Source: Lachnospiraceae bacterium | GTDB taxonomy: Bacteria > Bacillota > Clostridia > Lachnospirales > Lachnospiraceae | Direction of reading: 5' to 3' | Assembly: GCA_017461775.1 (NCBI GenBank) | Contig: JAFTXD010000100.1 | Location: forward strand, 1 to 64,000 | Length of the DNA stretch: 64,000 nucleotides | The notes under the pieces: generated by a model | What the model saw: the letters and a program-made list of their open reading frames with translations, nothing else | Database searches by the model: none | What the model was told of the DNA's origin: nothing | Made by a program: the position numbers and the translations under genes | Shown: positions 63,878-64,000 of the stretch, in pieces | How positions within the stretch are numbered: position 1 is the stretch's first letter | Layout: every line of letters starts with the position of its first letter

Positions 63878-64000
63878 TTACCTCTCCAGCTGTTTTCCTT
63901 CTCTGATGCCATCCAAAAGGATGCCATAGGCCTTTCTCCAGGGGATTTCCCGACACATCTCTCCCCGCTTTGCAAACACAAAACGAAGCCCCATTACCGG
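63878..64000 (-). CDS. C-terminal end of an unidentified gene, cut by the window edge
   Basis: An open frame of 40 codons ending in TAA, four bases before the next start codon. The visible residues are basic (an AKRGEM and an LLDGIREGKQ stretch) and look like the amphipathic end of a glycosyltransferase. The stop directly overlaps the GAGAGG ribosome site of the next gene, as expected for a real operon neighbour. Too little is visible to name it. Confidence 0.55.
   Translation of the reverse strand, partial: PVMGLRFVFAKRGEMCREIPWRKAYGILLDGIREGKQLER

Overview
The window reads as a large surface-polysaccharide and glycan-assembly region of a Gram-positive, moderately AT-rich Firmicute. Lachnospiraceae is my best guess. 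The grounds are an anchored GH25 hydrolase with an acidic tail, TagGH/Wzm-Wzt-like ABC export, DUF6020-, DUF6077- and GtrII-type membrane proteins, sigma-A promoters and AGGAGG ribosome sites. This is inference from family content; no rRNA or other taxonomic marker is present. No tRNA, rRNA, CRISPR array, insertion sequence or prophage gene was seen. Genes are packed end to end, mostly on the minus strand, and no gene-free stretch exceeds about 240 bases.

Layout. 0-5.4 kb: dTDP-glucose 4,6-dehydratase, a membrane-anchored GH25 muramidase, and a divergent SGNH-like membrane protein. 5.4-22 kb (minus, ends at a hairpin at 5373-5410): a PglK-like ABC flippase, PseF, PseI, PseG, an SGNH hydrolase, a GtrII-type membrane glycosyltransferase with its GtrB-like partner, an acyltransferase-3, a WecE-type sugar aminotransferase and several polytopic proteins. 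22.2-23.4 kb (plus): PseC. 23.6-41.25 kb (minus): a run of about 17 genes starting at a strong promoter (41301-41329). It encodes a polysaccharide ABC exporter, GT2 enzymes, a GT52/sialyltransferase-like enzyme, an acyl-activation cassette (AMP ligase, VOC protein, cyclase, acyl carrier protein, AAC(3)-like acyltransferase, HMGL-type aldolase), PseB, polyprenyl-phosphate GT2 enzymes and a DUF4910 protein. 41.4-42.6 kb: a lone plus-strand GT4. 42.6-53.8 kb (minus): a Wzy/ligase-like protein, the initiating phosphoglycosyltransferase, an NAD-epimerase, GTs, a GH73-type glucosaminidase and a Thr-Pro-rich lipoprotein. 53.9-57.2 kb (minus): ManC, Fcl and Gmd, making GDP-L-fucose. 57.4-58.2 kb (plus): an AraC-family regulator. 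58.3-64 kb (minus): GT2/GT4 enzymes and an EpsG-type polymerase running off the window edge.

How it fits together. PseB, PseC, PseG, PseI and PseF give five of the six steps to CMP-pseudaminic acid. A recognisable PseH acetyltransferase is missing. Between them lies an acyl-ACP cassette with an AAC(3)-like N-acyltransferase and a DUF4910 protein, a set that recalls the Campylobacter flagellin-glycan locus. No flagellin or Maf gene is present; a sialyltransferase-like GT and an ABC exporter are there instead. My leading hypothesis is an acyl-modified pseudaminic acid placed on an exported cell-surface glycan. pseB and pseC, on opposite strands 7 kb apart, carry the same tandem TAAGAA box at the same distance from their promoters, which suggests a shared regulator. 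The right half assembles at least one fucose-containing polysaccharide through an initiating phosphoglycosyltransferase and polymerase-like proteins.
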